A stretch of 64,000 nucleotides of DNA from positions 789,152-853,151 of the forward strand of contig NZ_JBHTHQ010000021.1 of assembly GCF_042676605.1 (NCBI RefSeq), given 5' to 3'. Of the stretch, positions 18,032-27,228 are shown one piece after another. Position numbers and translations under genes: made by a program. The notes beneath the pieces are model-generated. The model was given only the letters and a program-made list of their open reading frames with translations, was not told where the DNA came from and ran no database searches. How positions within the stretch are numbered: position 1 is the stretch's first letter; each line of letters opens with the position of its first letter. The stretch is from Alloscardovia venturai. GTDB taxonomy: Bacteria; Actinomycetota; Actinomycetes; Actinomycetales; Bifidobacteriaceae.

Positions 18032-19308
18032 GCCACCGCCTCATTCTCACCTTCATGCGCCATAATCTGAGCAGCTGCCTTACCACCTTCATGTGCGATT
18101 GGCTTCCATTGACTCTTTGCGAAGAGTGCGACGAACGCGATAGGCACATAACTTGCCATATAAATAGGAAAACTGAACGTGTAAGCGATGAGTTCTGGTG
18201 TCGTCGCATTTAATTTGTCGCGCTCCATGAATGCCGATAGACCCGCGAGGGCTATCATACCGACTACTGCCCAGATAATGGACCTCACCCAACCACTCGC
18301 ATCTTGCACGATGGAATACCATGAGATGTAGCCAAGAGCTGCATAAATGATGCCGAGTACGAATCGTGCGACCGAAATCACCATAAATGGGCACACCATC
18401 AGTGTCACATCAATCGCTGAGAAGTCACGCTCTTTGATGGCCCACTGGAGCATCACTTTCCCGTAGTATCTAAACACTTGAAGGAACCCTTTAGACCAAC
18501 GGACACGCTGCGTCCACGACGTTTTGAAATCTACAGGTTGTTCATCGAAAAACATCGCCGAGCCGCAGAATCCTACGCGATCTCCGTGCAGGATACAGTC
18601 CATCGTAAACTCCATATCTTCGGTCAGAAGGTGGAATTTCCAGCCATCGTTACGTTCCATAATGCGTCTGGAGAACATAAAACCTGTACCGCCGACATGG
18701 CAACTTGTACCAAGTGCTGCGCGCGTGTTGTTCAGGAATCGAGATTCGCGCACGAACCATAGTGCCGCGCCAGACGACACCCAATTGTCGGAAAGATTGA
18801 CAGAATTACGGTAGGATGTCAAGACTTCAAAACCGGCTTGGCGAGCTTTATTCATTTCCGCAATGTAATTTTTATCCAGTAAATTATCTGCATCAAAAAT
18901 GAAAAAGGCATCATATTGCTCAGATACTCCACGCTCCATCATGGTGCGCAACAAGTATTGCAAAGCATAGCCTTTGCCAACCTGTTCTTTATTAAAACGC
19001 TCTACGACATTGCATCCTAAATCTCGCACGACTTGAGCAGTATTATCGGTACAGTTATCCGCCACAAGCCACACATCGAGAAGTTCTTGTGGATACGTCT
19101 GCGCTTGAATAGAGCGAACGAGGTTGCCTATAACATTCTCTTCATTTCGTGCAGAGATGAGCACAGCATACCGTCTGTCTTGCGGCACGTCAGGATAAAC
19201 CGTTGGCTTTGCAAACATACCTACCACAACAACGAGAACCTGATAAATCATGGTGATAAAACCAATGATGGCTATAAGCGCATCGAGAAATGCGAGCAAT
19301 CCATTCAT
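18028..19308 (-). CDS. Processive-type family 2 glycosyltransferase, membrane
   Basis: 426 residues. One N-terminal membrane segment (about 9-31), a GT-A domain with SARNEE at 52-57, DAD at 139-141, TED at 229-231 and QRVRW at 267-271 (the Q-x-x-RW motif of processive enzymes), then about four C-terminal membrane segments. The arrangement resembles BcsA/HasA/IcaA-like synthases that polymerise and export a beta-linked polysaccharide, but the sugar is unknown and it could also act on a lipid carrier. It overlaps dacB by 4 bases, which links it to envelope synthesis. Confidence 0.88.
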   Translation of the reverse strand: MNGLLAFLDALIAIIGFITMIYQVLVVVVGMFAKPTVYPDVPQDRRYAVLISARNEENVIGNLVRSIQAQTYPQELLDVWLVADNCTDNTAQVVRDLGCNVVERFNKEQVGKGYALQYLLRTMMERGVSEQYDAFFIFDADNLLDKNYIAEMNKARQAGFEVLTSYRNSVNLSDNWVSSGAALWFVRESRFLNNTRAALGTSCHVGGTGFMFSRRIMERNDGWKFHLLTEDMEFTMDCILHGDRVGFCGSAMFFDEQPVDFKTSWTQRVRWSKGFLQVFRYYGKVMLQWAIKERDFSAIDVTLMVCPFMVISVARFVLGIIYAALGYISWYSIVQDASGWVRSIIWAVVGMIALAGLSAFMERDKLNATTPELIAYTFSFPIYMASYVPIAFVALFAKSQWKPIAHEGGKAAAQIMAHEGENEAVA

Positions 19309-19330
19309 ATAAAGTTTCGAAATCCTTTAG

Positions 19331-20884
19331 CTACTTCGTTTCGTGTTTCTTTTGCGATTGTACTTCGTTTGGCTTTACTTCGTCTACAGTGCTAAAACGC
19401 GGGCGACGACGAGCTGGCTTTGCTGGCGCAATGGGAGCTGCGGATGAAGCAACAGGCTTACCATCTGATGCGCCGTCTAATTTATCGCCTGATGTGTCAT
19501 CTGACGTTTTGTCTTCAGTCGGACTATCGTGAAGGCTATGCTGAGCAATCGCGCCAGTACCCTCCACGGACTCTCGGAAACGAATCAAATCCTCAGCCGT
19601 GACATGCTGCTCACGCACGCGCGCATTACGAAGCGGTATCATCATAGTCTCGCTTACCGTCTGCACGCCCTCAGCAAGCTTAGACTTCTTCTTCGGCGCT
19701 GGATCATTCAGCAAATCAGAGTCCACAAGCTCGTAGCGCCGCAGATATGTCGACAAGAGAGCTTGGATGCTCGCGGTAATAGGTAGTGCGAGGAAACCTC
19801 CCAACGCTCCCCAAATAGCAGAAAAGACAAAGACTGACAGCAAAGCAATCGCAGGATTGAGATCCATCGTTGAGCGCGTCACCATTGGGCTGAGCACATT
19901 ATTCTCAATCTGCTGATAAATCACTATGAAAATGACGATATACACCGCAGGCAGAAGACCATTCGTTCCCCATGCAAAAATCGCTGGCAAAGCCCCACCG
20001 ATGTATGTACCAATCATCGGCACAAATTGAGAAATCAAACCACACGCTATAGCTAGTGGCAGCCAATTAGGAACTTTAAGGATAATCATAAAAATAGACA
20101 GGCATATCGCGTTAATCACCGCAAGGACTATACGAGAGTAGAGGAATCCAGAAATCTGCTCTTGAACCACAGTCCACACCACGAGGAAACGCTTCTGCCC
20201 ATCTTCGGGAAGATAATGACATATCACCTTGCGCATATTTGGCCCATACGCGGAAGCGTAGTACGTGACCAAAATAATCGTCAATACATCTAAAAGCGCA
20301 GAAAACGCAGAACCAGCCGTACTTAAAATTTGATTAAGATAACCACCAACATTCTCCGCATGCACCGATCCGAGAACAGACCAACCGAGAGAAGGAATAT
20401 CAGGCAACGTGTAATTATATTTATCACTGACATAATCTGACAGCTGCGTATACATCTTTGGCAAACCCTTGCCGATAGAAACAATCTGCTCAAACAGAAG
20501 ATTGCCGAAAACCGCAACAAATGCCGCCACGATGACAAACAACGCAAGAAGAGTCAAACCAGCCGAAACATTGCGCTTCCAGCCATGAGAAATCAGCCAT
20601 CGCACCACAGGCTCAATCGCAAACGCGACGAATAATGAAATGATAATGTTGAGCAGAACCGACCCGAGTGAACCCCACACGTTCCACACGAAAATCGCCA
20701 AAAACACCGCAATAACAGCATAGAGCAGCGCGCGCGTATACCATTCAGGCGGACGGCGCTTATCTCCCCTACTCGGAAAAATGGAGGCCAAATCTGCAAG
20801 CTTCTCACCTTGAAAGGCATGACGAGAAGCGTTATCAGCATTCTTTACGTCGCTCTCAGATACTGTGTGAGTGTTCGTAGACAT
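19331..20884 (-). CDS. AI-2E family transporter (PerM/YdiK-like)
   Basis: 517 residues with about eight membrane segments between residues 50 and 400. The family core is recognisable in LLNIIISLFVAFAIEPVVRWL near the start of the transporter and in VPMIGTYIGGALPAIFA and ENNVLSPMV near its end. The last 110 residues are hydrophilic and Ser/Asp/Pro-rich with a basic end. The family includes a proposed autoinducer-2 exporter and Na+/H+ antiporters, so the substrate is uncertain. The start codon has no ribosome site but follows AATAAT by 7 bases, suggesting a leaderless start. It lies 22 bases upstream of the glycosyltransferase gene. Confidence 0.88.
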   Translation of the reverse strand: MSTNTHTVSESDVKNADNASRHAFQGEKLADLASIFPSRGDKRRPPEWYTRALLYAVIAVFLAIFVWNVWGSLGSVLLNIIISLFVAFAIEPVVRWLISHGWKRNVSAGLTLLALFVIVAAFVAVFGNLLFEQIVSIGKGLPKMYTQLSDYVSDKYNYTLPDIPSLGWSVLGSVHAENVGGYLNQILSTAGSAFSALLDVLTIILVTYYASAYGPNMRKVICHYLPEDGQKRFLVVWTVVQEQISGFLYSRIVLAVINAICLSIFMIILKVPNWLPLAIACGLISQFVPMIGTYIGGALPAIFAWGTNGLLPAVYIVIFIVIYQQIENNVLSPMVTRSTMDLNPAIALLSVFVFSAIWGALGGFLALPITASIQALLSTYLRRYELVDSDLLNDPAPKKKSKLAEGVQTVSETMMIPLRNARVREQHVTAEDLIRFRESVEGTGAIAQHSLHDSPTEDKTSDDTSGDKLDGASDGKPVASSAAPIAPAKPARRRPRFSTVDEVKPNEVQSQKKHETK

Positions 20885-20935
20885 AGTGGCAATTATTCCA
20901 CTTACCCCAAACCTCAGCTCACACGAAAACCAATA

Positions 20936-21796
20936 CTAGACAAGCCCCACACGCTCACGATAGCTACGCCACAAAAGTTCTGGAGTATCTATCTTAAAGA
21001 TAGAGCACCACGCCCCATACACCATCCACAGCGTGTGAAGGAACGGATAAAGTTTAAGCAAAGTCTTCTCTGGATACCCACCGCGCACATGACCCGGATG
21101 AGCATTAAAAGTCGTCTCAAAACGACGCATATACGCCTTAAAACTCTCCCACGACGTACCCATACGACGCGCGCTCGCCCCAGTAATCATTTGATCACAA
21201 AAGGCTGTTCTAAAACCATGCTCAAACATATGCAAACTGAAATCAATGTCTTCATGGTAGACGTCCTCGCGATCTTCGCAAAGGTCACTTTTAATCTCTG
21301 GCCATATGCTACGCCGCACAGCCATGTTTGACCCGAAGAGAAGCATCATTCCGTCCGCGCTGTACTGCTTTTCGCGCACGAGGCTATCCCCCCACTGACC
21401 TAACGGCGGTAGCGGCTCATCATAGTAGCATACTGGACCTGTAACGCCGGAAATATTAGGATGGGACGCGAAATACTGCGCCACAACTTCTACCCAATTA
21501 GGCTTAATCATGCAATCAGCATCAATGCGAGCCACAATATCGCCCGTAGCGATGTCAAGACCATAGTTGCGCGTAGGTATCAAGCCCTGCAACTGCGTTT
21601 GCTGGCGTAATATGACATTGTCATTCGGATGCTGGTCAATGAAACCTTGCACAAGTTCACGAGTGTTATCGGTAGAGTTATTATCCACTACGATGATTTC
21701 ATGTGCTTTTACAGTCTGCGTCGTCGCGTTGCGAAGGCATGCCATTACGCGGCGAGACTCATTCCATGTAGGGATAACAATTGTAACTGTCAGCAT
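20936..21796 (-). CDS. Family 2 glycosyltransferase
   Basis: 286 residues, GT-A fold: TVTIVIPTWNESRR at the N-terminus, VVDNNSTDNT near 40, and the metal-binding DAD within ARIDADCMIKPNW. HEDIDFSLHM is the likely base region. A partly hydrophobic C-terminal segment may touch the membrane. The frame is open to 21883, but the ATG at 21796 begins the fold and follows a TAAGAT box by 7 bases. The gene contains a G6 run (21388-21393 on the plus strand as C6) that is in frame here. Its acceptor is unknown. Confidence 0.88.
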   Translation of the reverse strand: MLTVTIVIPTWNESRRVMACLRNATTQTVKAHEIIVVDNNSTDNTRELVQGFIDQHPNDNVILRQQTQLQGLIPTRNYGLDIATGDIVARIDADCMIKPNWVEVVAQYFASHPNISGVTGPVCYYDEPLPPLGQWGDSLVREKQYSADGMMLLFGSNMAVRRSIWPEIKSDLCEDREDVYHEDIDFSLHMFEHGFRTAFCDQMITGASARRMGTSWESFKAYMRRFETTFNAHPGHVRGGYPEKTLLKLYPFLHTLWMVYGAWCSIFKIDTPELLWRSYRERVGLV

Positions 21797-21887
21797 ATGC
21801 TCTATCTTAACGCCACACCATCTCAGCCGCAGCCAGCGCATATTCTCACAACTAAAAAAGCCCCAGCACAGCTGAGACTTCAAGTCG

Positions 21888-21959
21888 TACCCCCGGAGAG
21901 AGTCGAACTCTCGTTGTCAGATTGAAAGTCTGATGTCCTAACCGTTAGACGACGGGGGC
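21888..21959 (-). tRNA. tRNA-Glu (anticodon TTC)
   Basis: 72-base cloverleaf read on the minus strand. Acceptor arm GCCCCCG/CGGGGGT, anticodon loop CTTTCAA, and T loop within GAGTTCGACTC. No CCA is encoded. Confidence 0.97.
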
Positions 21960-22034
21960 GGACTTGATATAGTGTATAGGTTCAGCGTTAAATACGCAAG
22001 ATACTTATTTTATCGGCGTGTCTCAGCTACTCGT

Positions 22035-22907
22035 TTACTGCTCATTTACGCGCTGATATGTGAAATCATGAATAGTTCGTCCAGCTTTAAGTCCCTTATT
22101 CTCAAAATTGGTAAGAATTCGTCCTTCAAAGCGCGTGGATTCAGTGAAATTAGCATGAGGTAGTTCTGCGGCACTGTCAGCAGTCCCCTTGCTGACATGC
22201 TCCGTAGCCAAACTTACTATCACATCGCCTATATTGACGAAGTCAGCACGAGCATCCATAACCTCGTGCACATGCAGCGCGTAATCATCAATGTCAGTAG
22301 CGATACGCCACACACCGCCATCAACAAGCGCCCTATGCACGGCATCTGCCAAGGAATCCTGCACGATACGGCGTTTATGATGCTTTGTCTTTGGCCATGG
22401 ATCAGGGAAGAAAGTCCACACTTCGTCGATTACCGATGGAGCAAAAGCGCTCAGCAACTCCGGCGCGTTTACCTGAAGCATGCGGACGTTGTGCAATTCG
22501 TTTTTTCCTGCCATCAGCAGCGTATGTGCCACGCCTGGTGTGTACACTTCAACACCGATGAAGTTATCGTCTGGATGGGAAGTGGCAGCACCAATGATAT
22601 TCTCGCCCTGTCCGGTACCTATTTCTACGATAATGCGCCCCTGAGAGTTAAAACCTTCTCCCCACTTCTCAGCAAGTACTCCTCGGTCGATACGTACGCT
22701 TGAACTTATGCCGAGTTCAAAGTCTCCTTTTTCAAATTCCATCATGTATTCATCCGAGTACGCATCCCATGCACGCGCCATACGTCCATCTAATTTTGAT
22801 GATCTACGAACGTACGACACAACAGCACGACGATGGGCATGTACTTGTTCATGCGCATTATCGTGACGCGTCTCATCTCTCAGACCAGTATTTTCGCTAT
22901 CACTCAT
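22035..22907 (-). CDS. trmB: tRNA (guanine-N7-)-methyltransferase
   Basis: 290 residues; SAM-dependent enzyme making m7G46 in tRNA. The SAM-binding motif is VEIGTGQGENI near residue 94; FIGVEVYTPGV and the family signature FFPDPWPKTKHHKRR follow. The N-terminal 45 residues are a hydrophilic extension. A 15-25 residue insertion rich in Ala/Glu precedes the C-terminal TRFEGR motif. It lies next to tRNA-Glu on the same strand, upstream of it. Confidence 0.95.
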   Translation of the reverse strand: MSDSENTGLRDETRHDNAHEQVHAHRRAVVSYVRRSSKLDGRMARAWDAYSDEYMMEFEKGDFELGISSSVRIDRGVLAEKWGEGFNSQGRIIVEIGTGQGENIIGAATSHPDDNFIGVEVYTPGVAHTLLMAGKNELHNVRMLQVNAPELLSAFAPSVIDEVWTFFPDPWPKTKHHKRRIVQDSLADAVHRALVDGGVWRIATDIDDYALHVHEVMDARADFVNIGDVIVSLATEHVSKGTADSAAELPHANFTESTRFEGRILTNFENKGLKAGRTIHDFTYQRVNEQ

Positions 22908-23048
22908 ATGTATTACTCTCTTTCTCTTCTCTTACCCCGCGGTCTTATACGCATTTCTAGTATGCAAGCATAAGTGTAGAGAAATACTTTGATAGAGTGA
23001 CTCACCTCGCAATGACATGCAAACGTGGTACTATAAATATGTCATAAG

Positions 23049-23080
23049 TGAACATATATGAACATATATGAACATCACTG
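23049..23080 (+). repeat. 10-base direct repeats upstream of galE
   Basis: AACATATATG occurs twice in tandem (23051-23060, 23061-23070), followed by AACATCACTG. TGAACAT therefore recurs three times at one-helical-turn spacing, 65-95 bases before galE. It may be a regulator site. Confidence 0.5.
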
Positions 23081-23144
23081 TGCGCATGAGTGGCACGTTG
23101 CCTCTCTATAGCACAGGACTGTTCACTCACATCAAAGGAGCATC

Positions 23145-24155
23145 ATGACTGTTCTTGTCACAGGCGGTTGCGGCTACATCGGCGCTCATGTAGTACACGC
23201 GTTGCACGAAGCAGGTCAAAAAGTCGTCGTTGTAGACGATTTAAGCTACGGAAAGTCCACTCGCATCGAAGGCTCACGTCTGTACGGCATGGACGTGGCA
23301 GCACCTGGCGCAGACGAGCGTTTGACCGAAATTATGAAGAGCGAAAACGTCGAAGCTGTTATCCACTTTGCTGCACGAAAGCAGGTGGGCGAATCTGTAG
23401 AAAAACCTCTGTGGTATTACCAGCAAAATATCAACGGCATGCTTAACGTCTTGCAAGCAATGAAAGACTCCGGAGCAAGTAAGCTCGTCTTCTCCTCTTC
23501 TGCCGCAACATATGGGGTACCACCTGTGGATGTCGTCCCTGAAGATGTCGTCCCAATGGTTCCTATCAACCCTTACGGTCAGACCAAACTCTTTGGCGAA
23601 TGGATGGGGCGCGCAACGGCACACGCATTCGGCATCAAATTCTGCGCATTGCGCTACTTCAACGTCGCAGGATGTGGTCCAGTTGAACTTGAAGATCCAG
23701 CTATCCTCAACCTCATCCCTATGCTCTTCGACCGTTTGAAGCAAGGCAAGGCTCCAGCTATTTTTGGGGCAGATTACCCGACTGAGGACGGCACATGCGT
23801 GCGCGATTACATTCACGTATCAGATCTTGCAGATGCCCATATCGCTGCTATGCATTACCTAGACCGTGACGAACGTAAGTATGATGCCTTTAACGTCGGT
23901 ACCGGCAAGGGTACTTCCGTCCGCGAAATTGTAGATGAAGTCAAGCGCGTGACCGGCTTACCATTTACCGAAGCTATCAAGGAACGTCGTGCTGGCGACC
24001 CTCCACACCTCATCGGCTCTCCAGAACGCATCAATACCGAGATGGGCTGGCACGCTAAGTATGATGTAAAAGACATCGTCGAGTCCGCATGGGCAGCATG
24101 GCAGGCAAATCCAGAGCATCACATCGACGTAGAAAACTGGAAGCAGATTGACTAA
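23145..24155 (+). CDS. galE: UDP-glucose 4-epimerase
   Basis: 336 residues; interconverts UDP-glucose and UDP-galactose with bound NAD, used in the Leloir pathway and in exopolysaccharide precursor supply. Rossmann motif GGCGYIG near residue 7; catalytic Ser in FSSSAATYG and the YGQTK pair (Tyr/Lys) follow; RYFNVAGC and the C-terminal GDPPHLIG region are typical. The AAAGGAG site supports the ATG. It is a single gene ending in a strong terminator. Confidence 0.96.
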   Translation: MTVLVTGGCGYIGAHVVHALHEAGQKVVVVDDLSYGKSTRIEGSRLYGMDVAAPGADERLTEIMKSENVEAVIHFAARKQVGESVEKPLWYYQQNINGMLNVLQAMKDSGASKLVFSSSAATYGVPPVDVVPEDVVPMVPINPYGQTKLFGEWMGRATAHAFGIKFCALRYFNVAGCGPVELEDPAILNLIPMLFDRLKQGKAPAIFGADYPTEDGTCVRDYIHVSDLADAHIAAMHYLDRDERKYDAFNVGTGKGTSVREIVDEVKRVTGLPFTEAIKERRAGDPPHLIGSPERINTEMGWHAKYDVKDIVESAWAAWQANPEHHIDVENWKQID

Positions 24156-24211
24156 ATTCGCCCACAGAATGCGACCTAAAGTCAACATGTAAAACTGTGC
24201 AAGACACGCCG

Positions 24212-24249
24212 AAAAGCTCTAGAAATCAAGCGGTTTCTAGAGCTTTTTT
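24212..24249 (+). terminator. Intrinsic terminator after galE
   Basis: AAGCTCTAGAAA pairs with TTTCTAGAGCTT around an 8-base loop, followed by T6. Confidence 0.9.
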
Positions 24250-24314
24250 ACATCCAAGTTGCGAAGAAGGAAGAACTTCTGTATAGTCTTCTCTTGGTTG
24301 CACAACGCAATCGT

Positions 24315-24388
24315 GGCTCCGTAGCTCAGTTGGTTAGAGCGCCGCCCTGTCACGGCGGAGGTCGCCGGTTCAAGTCCGGTCGGAGTCG
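24315..24388 (+). tRNA. tRNA-Asp (anticodon GTC)
   Basis: 74-base cloverleaf. Acceptor arm GGCTCCG/CGGAGTC, anticodon stem CCGCC/GGCGG with loop CTGTCAC, T arm CCGGTTCAAGTCCGG, discriminator G. Confidence 0.97.
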
Positions 24389-24399
24389 CTGGAATAATA

Positions 24400-24421
24400 G
24401 CCCGGTTATCCGGGTTTTGTT
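24400..24421 (+). terminator. Intrinsic terminator after tRNA-Asp
   Basis: Short stem CCCGG/CCGGG with loop TTAT followed by TTTTGTTTTT, between the two tRNA genes. Confidence 0.65.
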
Positions 24422-24428
24422 TTTCCAT

Positions 24429-24501
24429 GGCTCTGTAGCTCAGTTGGTAGAGCGTGCGACTGAAAATCGTAAGGTCACCGGATCGACGCCGGTCGGAGCC
24501 A
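24429..24501 (+). tRNA. tRNA-Phe (anticodon GAA)
   Basis: 73-base cloverleaf. Acceptor arm GGCTCTG/CGGAGCC, anticodon stem TGCGA/TCGTA with loop CTGAAAA, discriminator A. The T loop reads ATCGACG rather than the usual TTCGANN, so position 54 is A. Confidence 0.95.
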
Positions 24502-24506
24502 CCACT

Positions 24507-24530
24507 AGCCCGCAACTTGCGGGCTTTTTT
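24507..24530 (+). terminator. Intrinsic terminator after tRNA-Phe
   Basis: GCCCGC/GCGGGC stem with loop AACTT followed by T6. Confidence 0.9.
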
Positions 24531-24586
24531 ACTAGTTACTGACAATTTCACTTGCAGTACGCAATTTTTGGCATATAACCCAAATA

Positions 24587-24615
24587 TTCACACTTCATAC
24601 GGTAAACTCTATAAA
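24587..24615 (+). promoter_or_regulatory. Likely asnB promoter
   Basis: TTCACA at 24587-24592 and TATAAA at 24610-24615 with a 17-base spacer, 28 bases before the asnB start. Confidence 0.55.
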
Positions 24616-24643
24616 GAATTTCATAATGAGGAGTTTCACATCT

Positions 24644-26497
24644 ATGTGCGGAATCGTCGGCTTCATCACCCCTAGTTTGGATGACAAGTATACTGCGTTA
24701 AAGGCAATGATGGATACTATTATCCATCGTGGACCAAGCAGTGAAGGCTCGTTCATTGACGATACAGCAGCTCTCGGTTTCCGACGACTCAGCATTATCG
24801 ATCTTGAAGGCGGAAGCCAGCCTATCTATAACGAGGATCATTCCCTCGTCATCACCTTCAATGGAGAGATTTATAACTTCCGCACCTTGAAAGACGAGCT
24901 CGAGAAGGCAGGACACACATTTACCACTCACGCTGATACTGAAGTCATTCTTCACGGCTATGAACAGTGGGGCAAAGACGTCGTCAAGCGACTCCGTGGT
25001 ATGTTTGCTTTCGTTATTTGGGATATGAAGAGTCAAACTCTCTTTGGCGCACGCGACCACTTCGGAATTAAGCCGTTCTACTACGCAAAGCTTGAGGATG
25101 GCGGTCTTATCTATGGCTCGGAAATTAAGAGTTTCCTACCCAACCCACTTTTCAAGAAAGAGCTTAATCATCGCGCATTGCGTCCATTTCTTGAGTTCCA
25201 GTACTCTGCACTCGATGAGGAAACTTTCTTTAAGGGCGTATATCGTCTGAAAGAAGGTCATTGCTTCACCTATCATAATGGCTCAATGACTATTGAGGAA
25301 TATTGGGATAGCTCATTCCAAGAGAGCGACGAAAAGCTTGAAGATGTCATTGACTCTATCGACAAGGCTGTCTGCGAGTCTATCAAGACGCATCGCATAG
25401 CTGACGTAGAAGTAGGCTCATTCCTCTCCTCTGGCGTGGATTCAAGCTACGTCGCGGCAGTTCTTAAGCCAGACAAGACGTACTCTGTCGGCTTTGACAA
25501 GACTTACAATGAGGCGGTTTATGCTGAGCAACTGACCGACAAACTCGGCATCCACCATGAGTCGCGCATTATTTCTGGCGATGAGGCGTTTGATGCTTTC
25601 CCTGCTATCCAGTACTTCTTGGACGAGCCTGATGCGAATCCAAGCTGTGTACCTCTCTACTTCCTCGCTCAGCTGGCCGCTCGCGAAGTACGAGTCGTCA
25701 TGAGTGGCGAAGGCGCAGATGAAATGTTCGGCGGCTATGCTGATTATGGTCCATGGACTACTTCCGGCGCCGTCATCAGTCTTGCAAATGCACTTAGTAA
25801 ACTTCCGAAAGGCACAAAGCAAGGCATTGTGAAGTTGCTCAAGAAGATGCCGAACTTTAAGGGTAAGCTCCATCTCGAGCGTACATTAGAGGAGCCGCGC
25901 AACTTTTTTGTGGGACAAGCGAAGATTTTCGATGAGGCGGAGGCATCTGATCTCGTTACCGATAAGTTCAAAGATGCTCCATCTGTATCAGACATCTTGA
26001 ATCCTATCTTTGATAAGACTGAAGGCTTGAGTCACATTAAACAGATGCAGTACAACGACTTCCACCATTTCATGGCCAAGGATATCCTTCTCAAGGCTGA
26101 CAAGATGGCGATGGCTCACTCCCTCGAACTTCGTGTGCCATTCCTCGACAGAAAAGTCATGGAAGTAGCACAGAAAGTTCCGACTCCGTATCTCGTCCAC
26201 GGCAAGACTTCCAAGTATGCCATGCGCGAGGCTGCAGCACGCCACCTGCCTGAGGGCTGGTTTAACCGTCCAAAGATGGGTTTCCCTACCCCTATCAAAT
26301 CATGGTTGGAGACAGAAAAGTACTACAAGCACGTGCGTGGTCTCTTCGAAGAAGATTTCGTTACAGAGTTCTTTGATCAGCCTGCCATCCTTAAACTGCT
26401 TGATGATACCTATACCCAGAAGGCAAACAACCGTCGTAAAGTATGGACTATCTTCTCCTTCTTGACGTGGTACAAGGAGTACTTCATCAAGCGTTAA
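24644..26497 (+). CDS. asnB: Asparagine synthase (glutamine-hydrolysing)
   Basis: 617 residues. Makes asparagine from aspartate, glutamine and ATP. The N-terminal class II glutaminase domain starts MCGIVGF, so Cys2 is the nucleophile once Met is removed. This, with GAGGAG 10 bases upstream, fixes the start at 24644 rather than an in-frame ATG 18 bases earlier. NGEIYNF and TDTEVILHGYE-like segments belong to this domain. The synthetase domain has FLSSGVDSSYVA (PP-loop) near residue 255 and MSGEGADEMFGGY. Single gene. Confidence 0.95.
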   Translation: MCGIVGFITPSLDDKYTALKAMMDTIIHRGPSSEGSFIDDTAALGFRRLSIIDLEGGSQPIYNEDHSLVITFNGEIYNFRTLKDELEKAGHTFTTHADTEVILHGYEQWGKDVVKRLRGMFAFVIWDMKSQTLFGARDHFGIKPFYYAKLEDGGLIYGSEIKSFLPNPLFKKELNHRALRPFLEFQYSALDEETFFKGVYRLKEGHCFTYHNGSMTIEEYWDSSFQESDEKLEDVIDSIDKAVCESIKTHRIADVEVGSFLSSGVDSSYVAAVLKPDKTYSVGFDKTYNEAVYAEQLTDKLGIHHESRIISGDEAFDAFPAIQYFLDEPDANPSCVPLYFLAQLAAREVRVVMSGEGADEMFGGYADYGPWTTSGAVISLANALSKLPKGTKQGIVKLLKKMPNFKGKLHLERTLEEPRNFFVGQAKIFDEAEASDLVTDKFKDAPSVSDILNPIFDKTEGLSHIKQMQYNDFHHFMAKDILLKADKMAMAHSLELRVPFLDRKVMEVAQKVPTPYLVHGKTSKYAMREAAARHLPEGWFNRPKMGFPTPIKSWLETEKYYKHVRGLFEEDFVTEFFDQPAILKLLDDTYTQKANNRRKVWTIFSFLTWYKEYFIKR

Positions 26498-26499
26498 CG

Positions 26500-26549
26500 C
26501 TTACAGTGATAAGTGGGCATAAATCTTCATGCCCACTTATCACTGTAAG
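26500..26549. repeat. Perfect 21-base inverted repeat after asnB
   Basis: The arms 26500-26520 and 26529-26549 are perfect reverse complements with an 8-base loop (AAATCTTC). The left arm starts 3 bases after the asnB stop. No T run follows on either side. It may act as a 3'-end stabilising hairpin or an atypical terminator. Confidence 0.8.
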
Positions 26550-26650
26550 GATGCGTTATGCAACGTGTGCAGTACTTGCACAAACGAAAGTTTTATTGCA
26601 TAAAATCACATGAAGAAGTGTCGAATAATAAAACGGCGAAAGTAACGAGA

Positions 26651-27151
26651 CTAATCTAGCTGTGCTTCGACCCAATCGACAATGTATGGTGCAGCCTGCT
26701 CAATTTGGTCAAGAGCAACCTCGAAGTCCTCTGGCCCGCCGTACCACGGATCAGCCAAATCAATACGATACTCTTCCGCTGCACCCACCTCAGGTAACGC
26801 TGGGTCAAAGCTACGATACATATGGACTTCGCTCGCCAAAGTCGAAGGAATCATGCGAAGTAATGACGCCTTGTGCGATGCCGTCATCGGGAGGAATAAG
26901 TCAGTCTCCTCCACCTCGTCGCGCGAAATCCGATGAGCAAAGTGGTGAGATGGTAACTCATAGCCGCGTAGCCTTAGAGCGCGCTGAGCACGACGGTCTA
27001 TAGGATTGCCATGTTCCTCTGACGAGACGCCTGACGATTTAACCTGCACGCGGTCAGATAGTCCAGCGTCCTCGACGTACTTACGCAATACTATTTCCGC
27101 CATTGGTGAGCGACAAATATTGCCCGTGCATACAGTCATGATAGTGTACAT
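26651..27151 (-). CDS. Low-molecular-weight protein tyrosine phosphatase
   Basis: 166 residues. Dephosphorylates protein tyrosine residues; in Gram-positives often tied to capsule or stress control. The P-loop CTGNICRS has nucleophile Cys 8 and Arg 14; the general acid Asp 134 lies in ADPWYGG. Length is usual. No partner kinase gene is present in the window. It lies 77 bases after folA on the same strand, so it may be co-transcribed. Confidence 0.94.
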   Translation of the reverse strand: MYTIMTVCTGNICRSPMAEIVLRKYVEDAGLSDRVQVKSSGVSSEEHGNPIDRRAQRALRLRGYELPSHHFAHRISRDEVEETDLFLPMTASHKASLLRMIPSTLASEVHMYRSFDPALPEVGAAEEYRIDLADPWYGGPEDFEVALDQIEQAAPYIVDWVEAQLD

Positions 27152-27228
27152 AGCTTCTCTCGTTTCTCTGAGGTGAAGTGGCGACTATGAGGAGTCGAAT
27201 TTAACAAATCATCATAAATCTCAAAATC

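Noticed and set aside
21388..21393. G6 tract in the GT2 gene as a phase-variation site
   Set aside because: It lies in mid-gene within a Trp-Gly-Asp stretch and the frame is intact; likely codon chance.
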